Assembly: GCF_029968035.1 (NCBI RefSeq)
Contig: NZ_JASCIQ010000029.1
Coordinates: 53,877-117,876, forward strand
Origin: Streptomyces cavernicola
GTDB lineage: Bacteria > Actinomycetota > Actinomycetes > Streptomycetales > Streptomycetaceae
Reading direction: 5' to 3'
Length of the DNA stretch: 64,000 nucleotides
Both the position numbers and the translations under genes were made by a program. Below are positions 1-7,552 of the stretch, piece by piece; the first letter of the stretch is position 1, and each line of letters starts with the position of its first letter. The notes under the pieces are model-generated. The model saw nothing but the letters and a program-made list of their open reading frames with translations, ran no database searches and had not been told where the DNA came from.

Positions 1-1
1 C

Positions 2-970
2 GACGAGCAGCACCCCGACCTGCAGGGCAGCGTCCTGCCCGGCAAGGACATGATCGGCTTCGGCGCCGCCAGAGGCGACCGCCCCTGGGCCCGTCACGGC
101 ACCGCCATGGCCGGCATCATCGCAGGTCACGGCCATGGCCCCGGAAACGAGAACGGCGTGCTCGGCATCGCGCCCGAGGCCGAGATCCTGCCCGTCCGCG
201 TGATCCTCGAAGACGGCGACAAGTCCCGGAAGAAGGCCCGCTCCTCCCGCGCGGGCGCCCTCGCCGAAGGCATCCGCTGGGCCGCCGACAACGGCGCCGA
301 CGTCATCAACCTCTCCCTCGGCGACGACAGCGAGTCCGCCCACGCCGACCCCACCGAGGACGCCGCCGTCCAGTACGCCCTGAAGAAAGGCGTCGTAGTC
401 GTCGCCTCCGCCGGCAACGGCGGCGAGAAGGGCGACCACATCTCCTACCCGGCCGCCTACCCGGGCGTCATCGCCGTCGCCGCCGTCGACCGCTACGGCA
501 GCCGCGCCCCCTTCTCCACCCGCCGCTGGTACGCCACGGTCAGCGCCCCCGGCAAGGACATCGTCATAGCCGACCCGGACCGCGAGTACTACCGCGGCTG
601 GGGCACCAGCGCCGCCTCCGCCTTCGTCTCCGGCGCCGCAGCCCTGGTCCGCGCCGCCCACCCCAACCTCGCACCCGCCCAGATCAAGCAGCTCCTCGAG
701 GACACCGCCCGGGACTCCCCCGACGGCGGCCGCGACGACTCCCGCGGCTACGGCCTGGTCGACCCCGCCGCCGCCATCGAGGAGGGCGGCAAACTCAAGC
801 CCGAGAAGCTCCGCCCCGCGGCGTACCAGGACAAGTACTTCGGCAGCGGCCCGGACGCCGACCCCGACGGCTCCACCGCCGCCTGGCTCGGCCCCCTCGC
901 CGGCAGCCTCGGCGCGGTCTGCCTCGTCGCCGCCGTCGTCCTCTGGCGCGGCCGCCGCGATACGTACTGA
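2..970 (+). CDS. Mycosin-type subtilisin-like serine protease (S8), 5'-truncated by the window edge
   Basis: The open frame runs in from the left edge, so the signal peptide and probably the catalytic Asp lie outside. What remains shows the S8 active-site His in RHGTAMAG near nt 95 and the Ser in GTSAAS near nt 608. A hydrophobic helix (GPLAGSLGAVCLVAAVVLW) followed by RGRR closes the protein at the C terminus. A protease domain with a C-terminal membrane anchor is the mycosin (MycP/EccC-associated) layout. Such enzymes sit on the outer face of the membrane beside type VII secretion systems. No other type VII gene is visible here, so the link to ESX rests on architecture only. Confidence 0.85.
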   Translation, partial: DEQHPDLQGSVLPGKDMIGFGAARGDRPWARHGTAMAGIIAGHGHGPGNENGVLGIAPEAEILPVRVILEDGDKSRKKARSSRAGALAEGIRWAADNGADVINLSLGDDSESAHADPTEDAAVQYALKKGVVVVASAGNGGEKGDHISYPAAYPGVIAVAAVDRYGSRAPFSTRRWYATVSAPGKDIVIADPDREYYRGWGTSAASAFVSGAAALVRAAHPNLAPAQIKQLLEDTARDSPDGGRDDSRGYGLVDPAAAIEEGGKLKPEKLRPAAYQDKYFGSGPDADPDGSTAAWLGPLAGSLGAVCLVAAVVLWRGRRDTY

Positions 971-995
971 ACCGCCCCCGGTAGGGTCGACGACC

Positions 996-1733
996 GTGGC
1001 GAACAAGAACATCCCGGATTCCGGATTCTCCGACGACGACGGCACCGCCGACCCGAAGCTGAGCGCGGCCCTCGCCGCCTGGGCCGCCGAGCGCACCCCC
1101 GAGAACGGCCGCGCCGTCCTGGAGCACCTGCCCGGCACTCGCCTCCTCGTCCCCGTCGTCGCCGTGCTCGGCGAAGTCGAGGAGGACGAGAACGGCCTCC
1201 GCCGCGAGAAGACCAGCGACATGGCCGTGCCCATCCTCAAGGCCGGCGACCGCAGCGCCCTGCCCGCCTTCACCTCCACCGAGGCCCTCGCCCTGTGGGA
1301 CCCCGAGGCCCGCCCCGTCGCCGTACCCCTGCACCAGGCCCTGCAGGCCGCCGTGCACGAGAAGGCCGACACGATCGTCCTCGACGTCGCGGGCCCCGTG
1401 CCCTTCGAACTCCCGCGCCCCGCCCTGCTCGCCGTCGCCGAGGGCCGCTCCTCCACGGACCCGCTCGCCGACCCCGCCGTCACCGAGGCGGTACGCGCGA
1501 TCGTCGCCGCCGAACCCGCCGTGCTCCGCGCCCACCTCGGCCCGGGAAGCGCCGACGGCACCCTCGCCCTCGTCCTCGGGCCCGATGCGGCGCCCGCCGA
1601 GGCCGCCCGCCGCATCGCCGAGGCCGTCGCCGCCGACGAAACGCTGAGGGCCCGCCTGGTGCGCGGCCTCGACCTGGCACTCCTGCCCGCCGAGGCGACG
1701 CCGCCGGGCGAGCCCCTCTACGTACGCGCGTGA
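996..1733 (+). CDS. SseB family protein
   Basis: A 245-residue protein starting at GTG 996, 25 bp after the mycosin gene. It carries the SseB N-terminal-type fold: a stretch around residues 45-110 with GTRLLVPVVAVLGE and later LPAFTSTEALALWDPEARPVAV is typical of this family. A second, more divergent half follows at about residues 130-245. SseB (enhanced serine sensitivity) has no firmly established biochemical role. The order SseB-like, DUF1844, infC is common in Streptomyces from memory. There is no signal peptide or membrane segment, so a cytosolic location is expected. Confidence 0.75.
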   Translation: MANKNIPDSGFSDDDGTADPKLSAALAAWAAERTPENGRAVLEHLPGTRLLVPVVAVLGEVEEDENGLRREKTSDMAVPILKAGDRSALPAFTSTEALALWDPEARPVAVPLHQALQAAVHEKADTIVLDVAGPVPFELPRPALLAVAEGRSSTDPLADPAVTEAVRAIVAAEPAVLRAHLGPGSADGTLALVLGPDAAPAEAARRIAEAVAADETLRARLVRGLDLALLPAEATPPGEPLYVRA

Positions 1734-1751
1734 CCCCGCGCGTGTGATCCG

Positions 1752-2123
1752 TCAGCCGAAGACCGGGCCCGTGTACTTCTCGCCCGGACCCTGACCCCGC
1801 TCGTCCGGCACGAGCGACGCCTCGCGGAACGCCAGCTGCAGCGACTTCAGGCCGTCCTTGAGGGGAGCGGCGTGGAACGAGCTGATCTCCGTCGTGCTCG
1901 CGTCGAGCAGACCGGCCAGGGCGTGCACCAGCTTGCGGGCCTCGTCCAGGTCCTTGTGCGCGTCGCCCTCCTCGGTGAGGCCGAGCTTCACCGCGGCGGC
2001 GCTCATCAGGTTGACCGCGACCGTCACGATCACCTCGACCGCGGGGACCTCCGCGATGTCACGGGTCATGGCGTCGAAGTCGGCGGAGGTGTCTTCGCCG
2101 GGGGCGGGGATCGCGTCGCTCAT
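1752..2123 (-). CDS. DUF1844 domain protein
   Basis: A 123-residue acidic, mainly helical protein of unknown function. The conserved block around residues 25-95 (FDAMTRDIAEVPAVEVIVTV, NLMSAAAVKLGL, DLDEARKLVHALAGLL) matches DUF1844. It is read on the minus strand, divergent from infC and converging with the SseB-like gene (18 bp between stops). Its promoter must lie in the shared 2124-2541 interval. Function cannot be inferred from this sequence. Confidence 0.8.
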   Translation of the reverse strand: MSDAIPAPGEDTSADFDAMTRDIAEVPAVEVIVTVAVNLMSAAAVKLGLTEEGDAHKDLDEARKLVHALAGLLDASTTEISSFHAAPLKDGLKSLQLAFREASLVPDERGQGPGEKYTGPVFG

Positions 2124-2232
2124 GGCTTGCTTCTACTTCCTGGCTGCTGCTACAGAGGGGCCCGGCGACTGCCGGGGCCGGACCAGCCTAGGCGCTGCTC
2201 CCTGGCGTGGCTGCCGCACCCCCGATCGCTGG

Positions 2233-2541
2233 TATGCTGGTGAACCGACCGGCCGGTCATGTCTGTTTCCTCGCTGAAGAACCAGTCGCCCGGCCCACAA
2301 GTGGAGGCTCCGCTCTCCCACCTGACCGCCCCCAGGGCGGCGGGTCACCGGTCCGACGGCCACCCCGAGTGGCGGTCTTCTGCGCCCCGCGTGCGTCGCG
2401 GCGGTGCTCCGGTAAGTGATGGAGCCCCGCATGTGATCGTCTCCGGGGCATTTTTCTTGCGCCGGCGCGGTTAGGTCTTACGAAAAGAGACGTTACGCGG
2501 CAGTCCGCCAGGCCGTCGCGTGGTGCTACCGAGGAGGATCC
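2233..2541 (+). promoter_or_regulatory. infC promoter and long structured leader
   Basis: No conserved coding frame fills this interval. A good -10 hexamer, TATGCT, sits at 2233-2238, which would place transcription start near 2244 and give a leader of about 300 nt before infC. The leader holds a hairpin around 2322-2346 (TGACC...GGTCA arms enclosing GCCC/GGGC) and, further on, a terminator-like stem with a T run (separate entry). The -35 element is weak. The call of an attenuated leader is inference. Confidence 0.5.
2419..2457 (+). terminator. Candidate attenuator in the infC leader, overlapped by a 5-codon ORF
   Basis: GCCCCG at 2424-2429 pairs with CGGGGC at 2444-2449 and is followed directly by ATTTTTCTT (2450-2458), a classic intrinsic terminator shape that is rare in this GC-rich genome. 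It lies about 85 bp before infC, where a terminator makes sense only as an attenuator. A minimal ORF, ATG GAG CCC CGC ATG TGA (2419-2436), covers the 5' arm, so a ribosome there would block the stem. Its ribosome-binding site is weak. Confidence 0.5.
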
Positions 2542-3201
2542 ATCAGCGCCGAGCCCCGCATCAACGACCGGATTCGCGTTCCCGAGGTGCGACTTGTCGG
2601 TCCCAGCGGCGAGCAGGTCGGGATTGTTCCGCTTGCCAAGGCCCTGGAGCTTGCGCAGGAGTACGACCTCGATCTCGTAGAGGTCGCGGCGAACGCCCGT
2701 CCGCCCGTGTGCAAGCTCATGGACTACGGGAAGTTCAAGTACGAGTCGGCCATGAAGGCCCGTGAGGCGCGCAAGAACCAGGCGCACACGGTCATCAAGG
2801 AGATGAAGCTCCGGCCGAAGATCGACCCGCACGACTATGACACCAAGAAGGGTCACGTCGTCCGGTTCCTCAAGCAGGGCGACAAGGTCAAGATCACGAT
2901 CATGTTCCGTGGTCGCGAGCAGTCCCGGCCGGAGCTCGGTTTCCGACTGCTGCAGCGCCTCGCGGAGGACGTTCAGGACCTCGGGTTCATCGAGTCGAAC
3001 CCGAAGCAGGACGGCCGAAACATGATCATGGTCCTCGGTCCGCACAAGAAGAAGACCGAGGCGATGGCCGAGGCCCGTGAAGCCCAGGCCGCCCGCAAGG
3101 CGGACGCGCCGGGCACCACGACCCGTCGGGACCGCGCCGCGGACGAGCAGGCGGGCGAGCAGCCCGTCGAGGACTCCGCCGAGGAACCCGCCGAGGCCTG
3201 A
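2542..3201 (+). CDS. infC: Translation initiation factor IF-3, ATC start codon
   Basis: IF-3 binds the 30S subunit, prevents premature 50S joining and proofreads the start codon. The protein has the conserved N-domain (RINDRIRVPEVRLVGP), the linker, and the C-domain (KEMKLRPKIDPHDYDTK; VKITIMFRGREQSRPELG), then a charged tail. The first GTG in frame (2587) would cut off the conserved RINDRIR block. Upstream in the same frame there is no ATG, GTG or TTG back through about 2467, but AGGAGG at 2532-2537 stands just before ATC 2542, giving ISAEPRIND. infC is known for rare AUU/AUC starts that let IF-3 limit its own translation. Length from ATC is 219 residues. It heads the infC-rpmI-rplT operon. 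Confidence 0.93.
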   Translation: MSAEPRINDRIRVPEVRLVGPSGEQVGIVPLAKALELAQEYDLDLVEVAANARPPVCKLMDYGKFKYESAMKAREARKNQAHTVIKEMKLRPKIDPHDYDTKKGHVVRFLKQGDKVKITIMFRGREQSRPELGFRLLQRLAEDVQDLGFIESNPKQDGRNMIMVLGPHKKKTEAMAEAREAQAARKADAPGTTTRRDRAADEQAGEQPVEDSAEEPAEA

Positions 3202-3318
3202 TCCGAGACCTTGGGGCGCACGCCCCAGGACCGTCCCGGATGCAACCGATACAACTGACGCTCCCGCCGGCCTGACCGGGTTCGGTGGGAGCGCCACTGA
3301 CGAGGAGAGAACGGCGCT

Positions 3319-3513
3319 ATGCCGAAGAACAAGTCGCACAGCGGTGCCAGCAAGCGCTTCAAGGTCACCGGCTCCGGCAAGGTGCTCCGTGAGCGCGCCG
3401 GCAAGCGCCACCTGCTCGAGCACAAGTCGTCCCGTGTGACGCGTCGCCTCACCGGCAACGCCGAGATGGCCCCGGGCGACGCCGCGAAGATCAAGAAGCT
3501 TCTCGGCAAGTGA
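3319..3513 (+). CDS. rpmI: 50S ribosomal protein L35
   Basis: A 64-residue basic protein beginning MPKNKSHSGASKRFKVTG, the hallmark L35 start, and ending with KKLLGK. ATG 3319 is preceded by GAGGAGAG at 3302. The infC-rpmI gap of about 115 bp contains a hairpin (CCTTGGGGCG / CGCCCCAGG region near 3211-3233) that may process or tune the transcript. L35 is a small component of the large ribosomal subunit. Confidence 0.97.
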   Translation: MPKNKSHSGASKRFKVTGSGKVLRERAGKRHLLEHKSSRVTRRLTGNAEMAPGDAAKIKKLLGK

Positions 3514-3622
3514 CGTCGCGGCCCCCGGCACCGGGGGCCGGACGCCAGGACCGGGACCCATTCGACACCGGGCTGGGTGGACAACTCCCATGAACACCAG
3601 CCCCGCTACAAGGAGTTAACAA

Positions 3623-4006
3623 GTGGCACGCGTCAAGCGCGCAGTCAACGCGCACAAGAAGCGTCGGGCGATCCTCGAGCAGGCCAGCGGCTACCGCGGC
3701 CAGCGGTCGCGTCTGTACCGCAAGGCCAAGGAGCAGGTCACCCACTCCCTGGTCTACAACTACAACGACCGCAAGAAGCGCAAGGGCGACTTCCGTCAGC
3801 TGTGGATCCAGCGCATCAACGCCGCTGCCCGCGCCAACGGCATCACCTACAACCGCTTCATCCAGGGTCTGAAGGCCGCCAACATCGAGGTGGACCGCAA
3901 GATGCTGGCCGAGCTCGCGGTCAACGACATCAACGCGTTCGCCGCGCTGGTCGAGGTTGCGCAGAAGGCTCTGCCGAGCGACGTCAACGCGCCGAAGGCT
4001 GCGTGA
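3623..4006 (+). CDS. rplT: 50S ribosomal protein L20
   Basis: A 127-residue L20 of normal length starting at GTG 3623 with AAGGAG at 3610-3615. The N-terminal block ARVKRAVNAHKKRRAILEQA and the C-terminal globular region are intact. L20 binds 23S rRNA early in 50S assembly and, in other bacteria, represses its own operon. A GC-rich hairpin (GCCCCCGG/CCGGGGGC, about 3521-3540) lies between rpmI and rplT. Confidence 0.97.
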   Translation: MARVKRAVNAHKKRRAILEQASGYRGQRSRLYRKAKEQVTHSLVYNYNDRKKRKGDFRQLWIQRINAAARANGITYNRFIQGLKAANIEVDRKMLAELAVNDINAFAALVEVAQKALPSDVNAPKAA

Positions 4007-4030
4007 ACGCTGCGCTAGCAAGCGTGTGAT

Positions 4031-4064
4031 TCGGACCCGTAGGCCTTCTGGCCTGCGGGTCCGA
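4031..4064 (+). terminator. Hairpin terminator after rplT
   Basis: TCGGACCCG at 4031-4039 pairs with CGGGTCCGA at 4056-4064, extended by AGGCC/GGCCT around a TTCT loop. It starts 25 bp after the rplT stop and has no T run, as is usual for Streptomyces terminators. Confidence 0.7.
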
Positions 4065-4115
4065 GTGCGTCCGGAGTCTCGTCTGCCATCGACTGTCGTC
4101 TGCCGTCCGCGGGCC

Positions 4116-4151
4116 GTCGTGGGTTGCTCGCGCAGTTCCCCGCGCCCCTGA
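4116..4151 (+). repeat. Dispersed Streptomyces repeat, copy 1
   Basis: A roughly 36-bp element with the core CGCGCAGTTCCCCGCGCCCC, in the rplT-methyltransferase gap. The same core recurs at 13768-13802, 13848-13883 (core slightly shortened) and, inverted, at 45521-45553. It is intergenic in every case. Confidence 0.75.
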
Positions 4152-4183
4152 CGGGGCCCGACCCCCATCCCCAAGGTGAATGC

Positions 4184-5023
4184 ATGGGTGCCGTACCCGA
4201 GTTGATCTCTCCCCGTTCTCCGCGCGTGAGTGCCACGCGGCGGCTTGCCAAGCGGAACTTTCGTGGCAAGGAGCGGCTGTTCCTCGCCGAAGGGCCACAG
4301 GCCGTGCGGGAGGCCGCCGGGCACCGCACCGACTCCGGGGCGACGCTCGTCGAGTTGTTCACCACCGTCGAGGCCGCCGAGCGGTACGCCGACATCGTCG
4401 GGGCCGCGCGCGAGAGCGGCGCCCGGGTGCACCTCGCCGACGAGGCCGTGATCGCCGACATCTCCACCACCGTCACGCCCCAGGGCCTGGTCGGCGTCTG
4501 CCGGTTCCTCGACAAGCCGTTCGCCGAGATCCTCGCCGCCCGGCCGCGGCTCGTCGCCGTACTCGCCCACGTACGCGACCCCGGGAACGCCGGCACCGTG
4601 CTGCGCTGCGCGGACGCCGCGGGCGCCGACGCCGTGGTGTTCACCGACGCCTCCGTCGACCTCTACAACCCCAAGGCCGTACGCGCCTCCGTCGGGTCGC
4701 ACTTCCATCTGCCCGTCGCCGTCGGCGTACCGGTCGAAGAGGCCGTAACCGGCTTGCGGGAAGCGGGAGTTCGGGTGCTCGCCGCCGACGGGGCCGGGGA
4801 CCGGGACCTGGACGACGAGCTCGACCACGGCCGTATGGGCACCCCCACCGCCTGGGTCTTCGGCAACGAGGCCTGGGGGCTGCCGGAGGAGACCCGCGCA
4901 CTCGCCGACGAGGTGGTGCGCGTGCCCATCCACGGGCGCGCCGAGAGCCTCAACCTCGCCACGGCCGCCGCCGTGTGCCTCTACGCCTCCGCCCGCGCCC
5001 AGCGCTCCGGGAACACCCGTTGA
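4184..5023 (+). CDS. TrmH/SpoU family RNA 2'-O-methyltransferase
   Basis: A 279-residue SAM-dependent enzyme that should methylate a 2'-OH in rRNA or tRNA; the target nucleotide cannot be told. ATG 4184 is chosen because AAGGTGAA lies just before it and the conserved block ISPRSPRVSATRRLAKRNFR follows. The SPOUT motifs are present: motif 1-like HVRDPGNAGTVLRCADAAGA, motif 2 VFGNEAWGLP, and motif 3 VPIHGRAESLNLATAAAVCL with Arg and Asn in place. A substrate-binding N-terminal domain precedes the knot. It lies between rplT and a sensor kinase and is probably transcribed alone. Confidence 0.9.
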   Translation: MGAVPELISPRSPRVSATRRLAKRNFRGKERLFLAEGPQAVREAAGHRTDSGATLVELFTTVEAAERYADIVGAARESGARVHLADEAVIADISTTVTPQGLVGVCRFLDKPFAEILAARPRLVAVLAHVRDPGNAGTVLRCADAAGADAVVFTDASVDLYNPKAVRASVGSHFHLPVAVGVPVEEAVTGLREAGVRVLAADGAGDRDLDDELDHGRMGTPTAWVFGNEAWGLPEETRALADEVVRVPIHGRAESLNLATAAAVCLYASARAQRSGNTR

Positions 5024-5135
5024 AGGGGTCCGCTCATTTACCCCGAACTAGTAGGGTGACGGGCTCCGGGGCCCCACGTGTCAGGCATCGCCCGCACCGG
5101 GGGACCCCAGCCCAATCGAGAGGTGGGGTACGGGG

Positions 5136-6275
5136 ATGAGCGTCGGGACCAGCAGGCCCAGGGGAGCGCGTGGCTCCGCCGTGCGTCCCCCCGTGTCCCG
5201 CGCCGGCCACAGCGGCTCCGGCGAACCGCACGACCTCGGCCTCGACCCCGACGAGCTGCCGGACGGCCTGGTCGTCGCCGACGAGGCGGGCCGCGTCGTC
5301 TGCTTCAACGCCGCCGCCGTACGCATCACCGCGGTCAGCGCCGCCGACGCCATCGGGGCGCCCATCGAGCGCGCCCTGCCCCTGGAGGACCTCGAAGGCC
5401 GGCGCTGGTGGCAGCTGACCGATCCGTACGGCGGACTCGCCACCCGCACCGGGCAGCCCGAGCGGAACCTGCTGCTGCCCGGCGGCCGCGAAGTGCTCGT
5501 CACCGCGCGGTACGTACGGACCAGGCCCACCGGACCCGTGCGTCGCCTGGTCGTCTCGCTGCGCGACACCGAGGCGCGGCGGCGCACCGAGCGCAGTCAC
5601 GCCGAGCTGATCGCGACCGTCGCGCACGAGCTGCGCTCGCCGCTGACCTCGGTGAAGGGCTTCACGGCGACGCTGCTCGCCAAGTGGGAGCGGTTCACCG
5701 ACGACCAGAAGAAGCTGATGCTGGAGACCGTCGACGCCGACGCGAACCGGGTCACCCGGCTCATCGCCGAGCTGCTCGACATCTCCCGGATCGACTCGGG
5801 TCGGCTCGAAGTGCGCCGCCAGCCCGTCGACATAGGCGCGGCCGTCGGACGCCATGTGCAGGCGCACGTCGCCGCCGGCCGGCCCGCCGAGCGCTTCCTC
5901 GTCCGGGTCCGGCATCCGCTGCCCGACCTGTGGGCCGACCCCGACAAGATCGACCAGGTGCTCAGCAACCTCCTGGAAAACGCGGTGCGCCACGGCGAGG
6001 GAACCGTCACCATTGACGTAGAGCCCGCCGACCCGGCCGGCACGACCGTCACGGTCGGCGACGAGGGCCCAGGCATCCCGGAGGAGTCCATGAACCGCGT
6101 CTTCACCCGCTTCTGGCGGGGCAGCAAGCGCGGTGGCACGGGCCTCGGGCTCTACATCGTGAAGGGCATCGTCGAGGCGCACGGCGGCTCGATCACCGTC
6201 GGACGCGGGCCCTCGGGCGGCGCCGAGTTCCGATTTACGTTGCCCGTGGCGGCGCCCGCTTATCTCACCAGCTGA
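5136..6275 (+). CDS. Orphan sensor histidine kinase with PAS domain
   Basis: A 379-residue soluble kinase. A PAS-type domain covers about residues 35-145, a HisKA dimer domain follows with the phospho-acceptor His in VAHELRSPLTSVKGF (about 167), then a HATPase domain with N box NLLENAVRHG, G1 GDEGPGIP and G2 GGTGLGL. No transmembrane segment is predicted, so it should sense an internal signal through the PAS domain. No response regulator gene is adjacent, so its partner is unknown. ATG 5136 follows GGGGTACGGGG. Confidence 0.9.
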   Translation: MSVGTSRPRGARGSAVRPPVSRAGHSGSGEPHDLGLDPDELPDGLVVADEAGRVVCFNAAAVRITAVSAADAIGAPIERALPLEDLEGRRWWQLTDPYGGLATRTGQPERNLLLPGGREVLVTARYVRTRPTGPVRRLVVSLRDTEARRRTERSHAELIATVAHELRSPLTSVKGFTATLLAKWERFTDDQKKLMLETVDADANRVTRLIAELLDISRIDSGRLEVRRQPVDIGAAVGRHVQAHVAAGRPAERFLVRVRHPLPDLWADPDKIDQVLSNLLENAVRHGEGTVTIDVEPADPAGTTVTVGDEGPGIPEESMNRVFTRFWRGSKRGGTGLGLYIVKGIVEAHGGSITVGRGPSGGAEFRFTLPVAAPAYLTS

Positions 6276-6424
6276 GCCAGGGCCCCCACGGGCGTCTTCG
6301 CACACCTCACCCCCGTTAGACTCGAGCTTTGGCACATTGCGTCTTCACGTCCGAGCCGGTTCGTCGGTCAGCGATCGAGTCGTGGACGGGGCCATCCGCC
6401 AGCCAATCGGAAGCACGGGAAGAG

Positions 6425-7552
6425 ATGTCGGCACCGAACAAGTCGTACGACCCTGTCGAGGTCGAGGCACTGAAACCGGAAGAGATCGAGCGCATCCGGG
6501 ACGAGGCGCTCGCCGCCTTCGCCGCCGCGGACTCGCTCGAAGCGCTTCAGGCGGCCAAGGTCGCGCACGCCGGCGGCACCTCGCCGCTGTCGCTCGCCAA
6601 CCGCGAGATCGGCGCGCTGCCGCCGCAGGCCAAGGCCGCGGCCGGAAAGCTCGTCGGCCAGGCGCGCGCCGCCGTCGGCCGGGGCCTCGCCGCCCGCCAG
6701 ACCGAGCTGGAGGCCGAGCGGGACGCGCGGGTCCTGGTCGAGGAGGCCGTGGACGTCACGCTGCCTTACGACCGCACGCCCGCGGGCGCCCGGCACCCGC
6801 TGACCACGATCATGGAGCGCGTCGCGGACGTCTTCGTGTCCATGGGATACGAGGTCGCGGAGGGCCCCGAGGCCGAGGCCGAGTGGTTCAACTTCGACGC
6901 CCTCAACTTCGTGCCGGACCACCCGGCGCGGCAGATGCAGGACACCTTCTTCGTCCAGGGCCCCGAGGGCACCAAGGGCGACGAGTCCGGTGTGGTGCTG
7001 CGTACGCACACCTCGCCGGTGCAGGCCCGCGCGCTGCTCGACCGCGAGCCGCCCGTCTACATCGTCTGCCCCGGCCGCGTGTACCGCACGGACGAGCTCG
7101 ACGCCACGCACACCCCGGTCTTCCACCAGATCGAGCTGCTCGCCGTCGACGAGGGCCTCACCATGGCCGACCTCAAGGGCACCCTCGACCACATGGTCAA
7201 GGCGCTCTTCGGGCCGGACATGAAGACTCGGCTCCGCCCCAACTACTTCCCGTTCACCGAGCCGTCCGCCGAGATGGACATGGTGTGCTACGTGTGCCGG
7301 GGCGAGTCCGTGGGCAACCCGGACCGGCCCTGCCGCACCTGCGGCAGCGAGGGCTGGATCGAGCTGGGTGGCTGCGGCATGGTCAACCCGCGCGTGCTGA
7401 CCGCGTGCGGCGTCGACCCCGAGAAGTACAGCGGATTCGCCTTCGGGTTCGGCATCGAGCGGATGCTGATGTTCCGCCACAACGTCGAAGACATGCGAGA
7501 CATGGTCGAGGGTGACGTCCGGTTCACCCGGCCGTTCGGGATGGAGATCTGA
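6425..7552 (+). CDS. pheS: Phenylalanyl-tRNA synthetase alpha subunit
   Basis: The catalytic subunit of the alpha2-beta2 PheRS that charges tRNA-Phe. From ATG 6425 (GGGAAGAG upstream) it has 375 residues: an N-terminal coiled coil (about 10-95), then the class II core with motif 2-like YRTDELDATHTPVFHQIE and motif 3 GFGIERMLMFR. A four-cysteine cluster (CYVC...CRTC) precedes GCGMVNPRVL. A -10-like TAGACT at 6317-6322 suggests a leader of about 95 nt; an in-frame TTG at 6329 could extend the protein but lacks conserved sequence. The stop overlaps the pheT start (TGATG), so the two subunits are translationally coupled. Confidence 0.97.
   Translation: MSAPNKSYDPVEVEALKPEEIERIRDEALAAFAAADSLEALQAAKVAHAGGTSPLSLANREIGALPPQAKAAAGKLVGQARAAVGRGLAARQTELEAERDARVLVEEAVDVTLPYDRTPAGARHPLTTIMERVADVFVSMGYEVAEGPEAEAEWFNFDALNFVPDHPARQMQDTFFVQGPEGTKGDESGVVLRTHTSPVQARALLDREPPVYIVCPGRVYRTDELDATHTPVFHQIELLAVDEGLTMADLKGTLDHMVKALFGPDMKTRLRPNYFPFTEPSAEMDMVCYVCRGESVGNPDRPCRTCGSEGWIELGGCGMVNPRVLTACGVDPEKYSGFAFGFGIERMLMFRHNVEDMRDMVEGDVRFTRPFGMEI

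Noticed and set aside
2259..2474. A 71-codon frame in the infC leader
   Set aside because: No conserved domain, and it runs through the terminator hairpin; more likely a chance frame.
6276..6424. A T-box or Phe leader peptide ahead of pheS
   Set aside because: No T-box sequence and no run of Phe codons; only a plain -10 element is visible.
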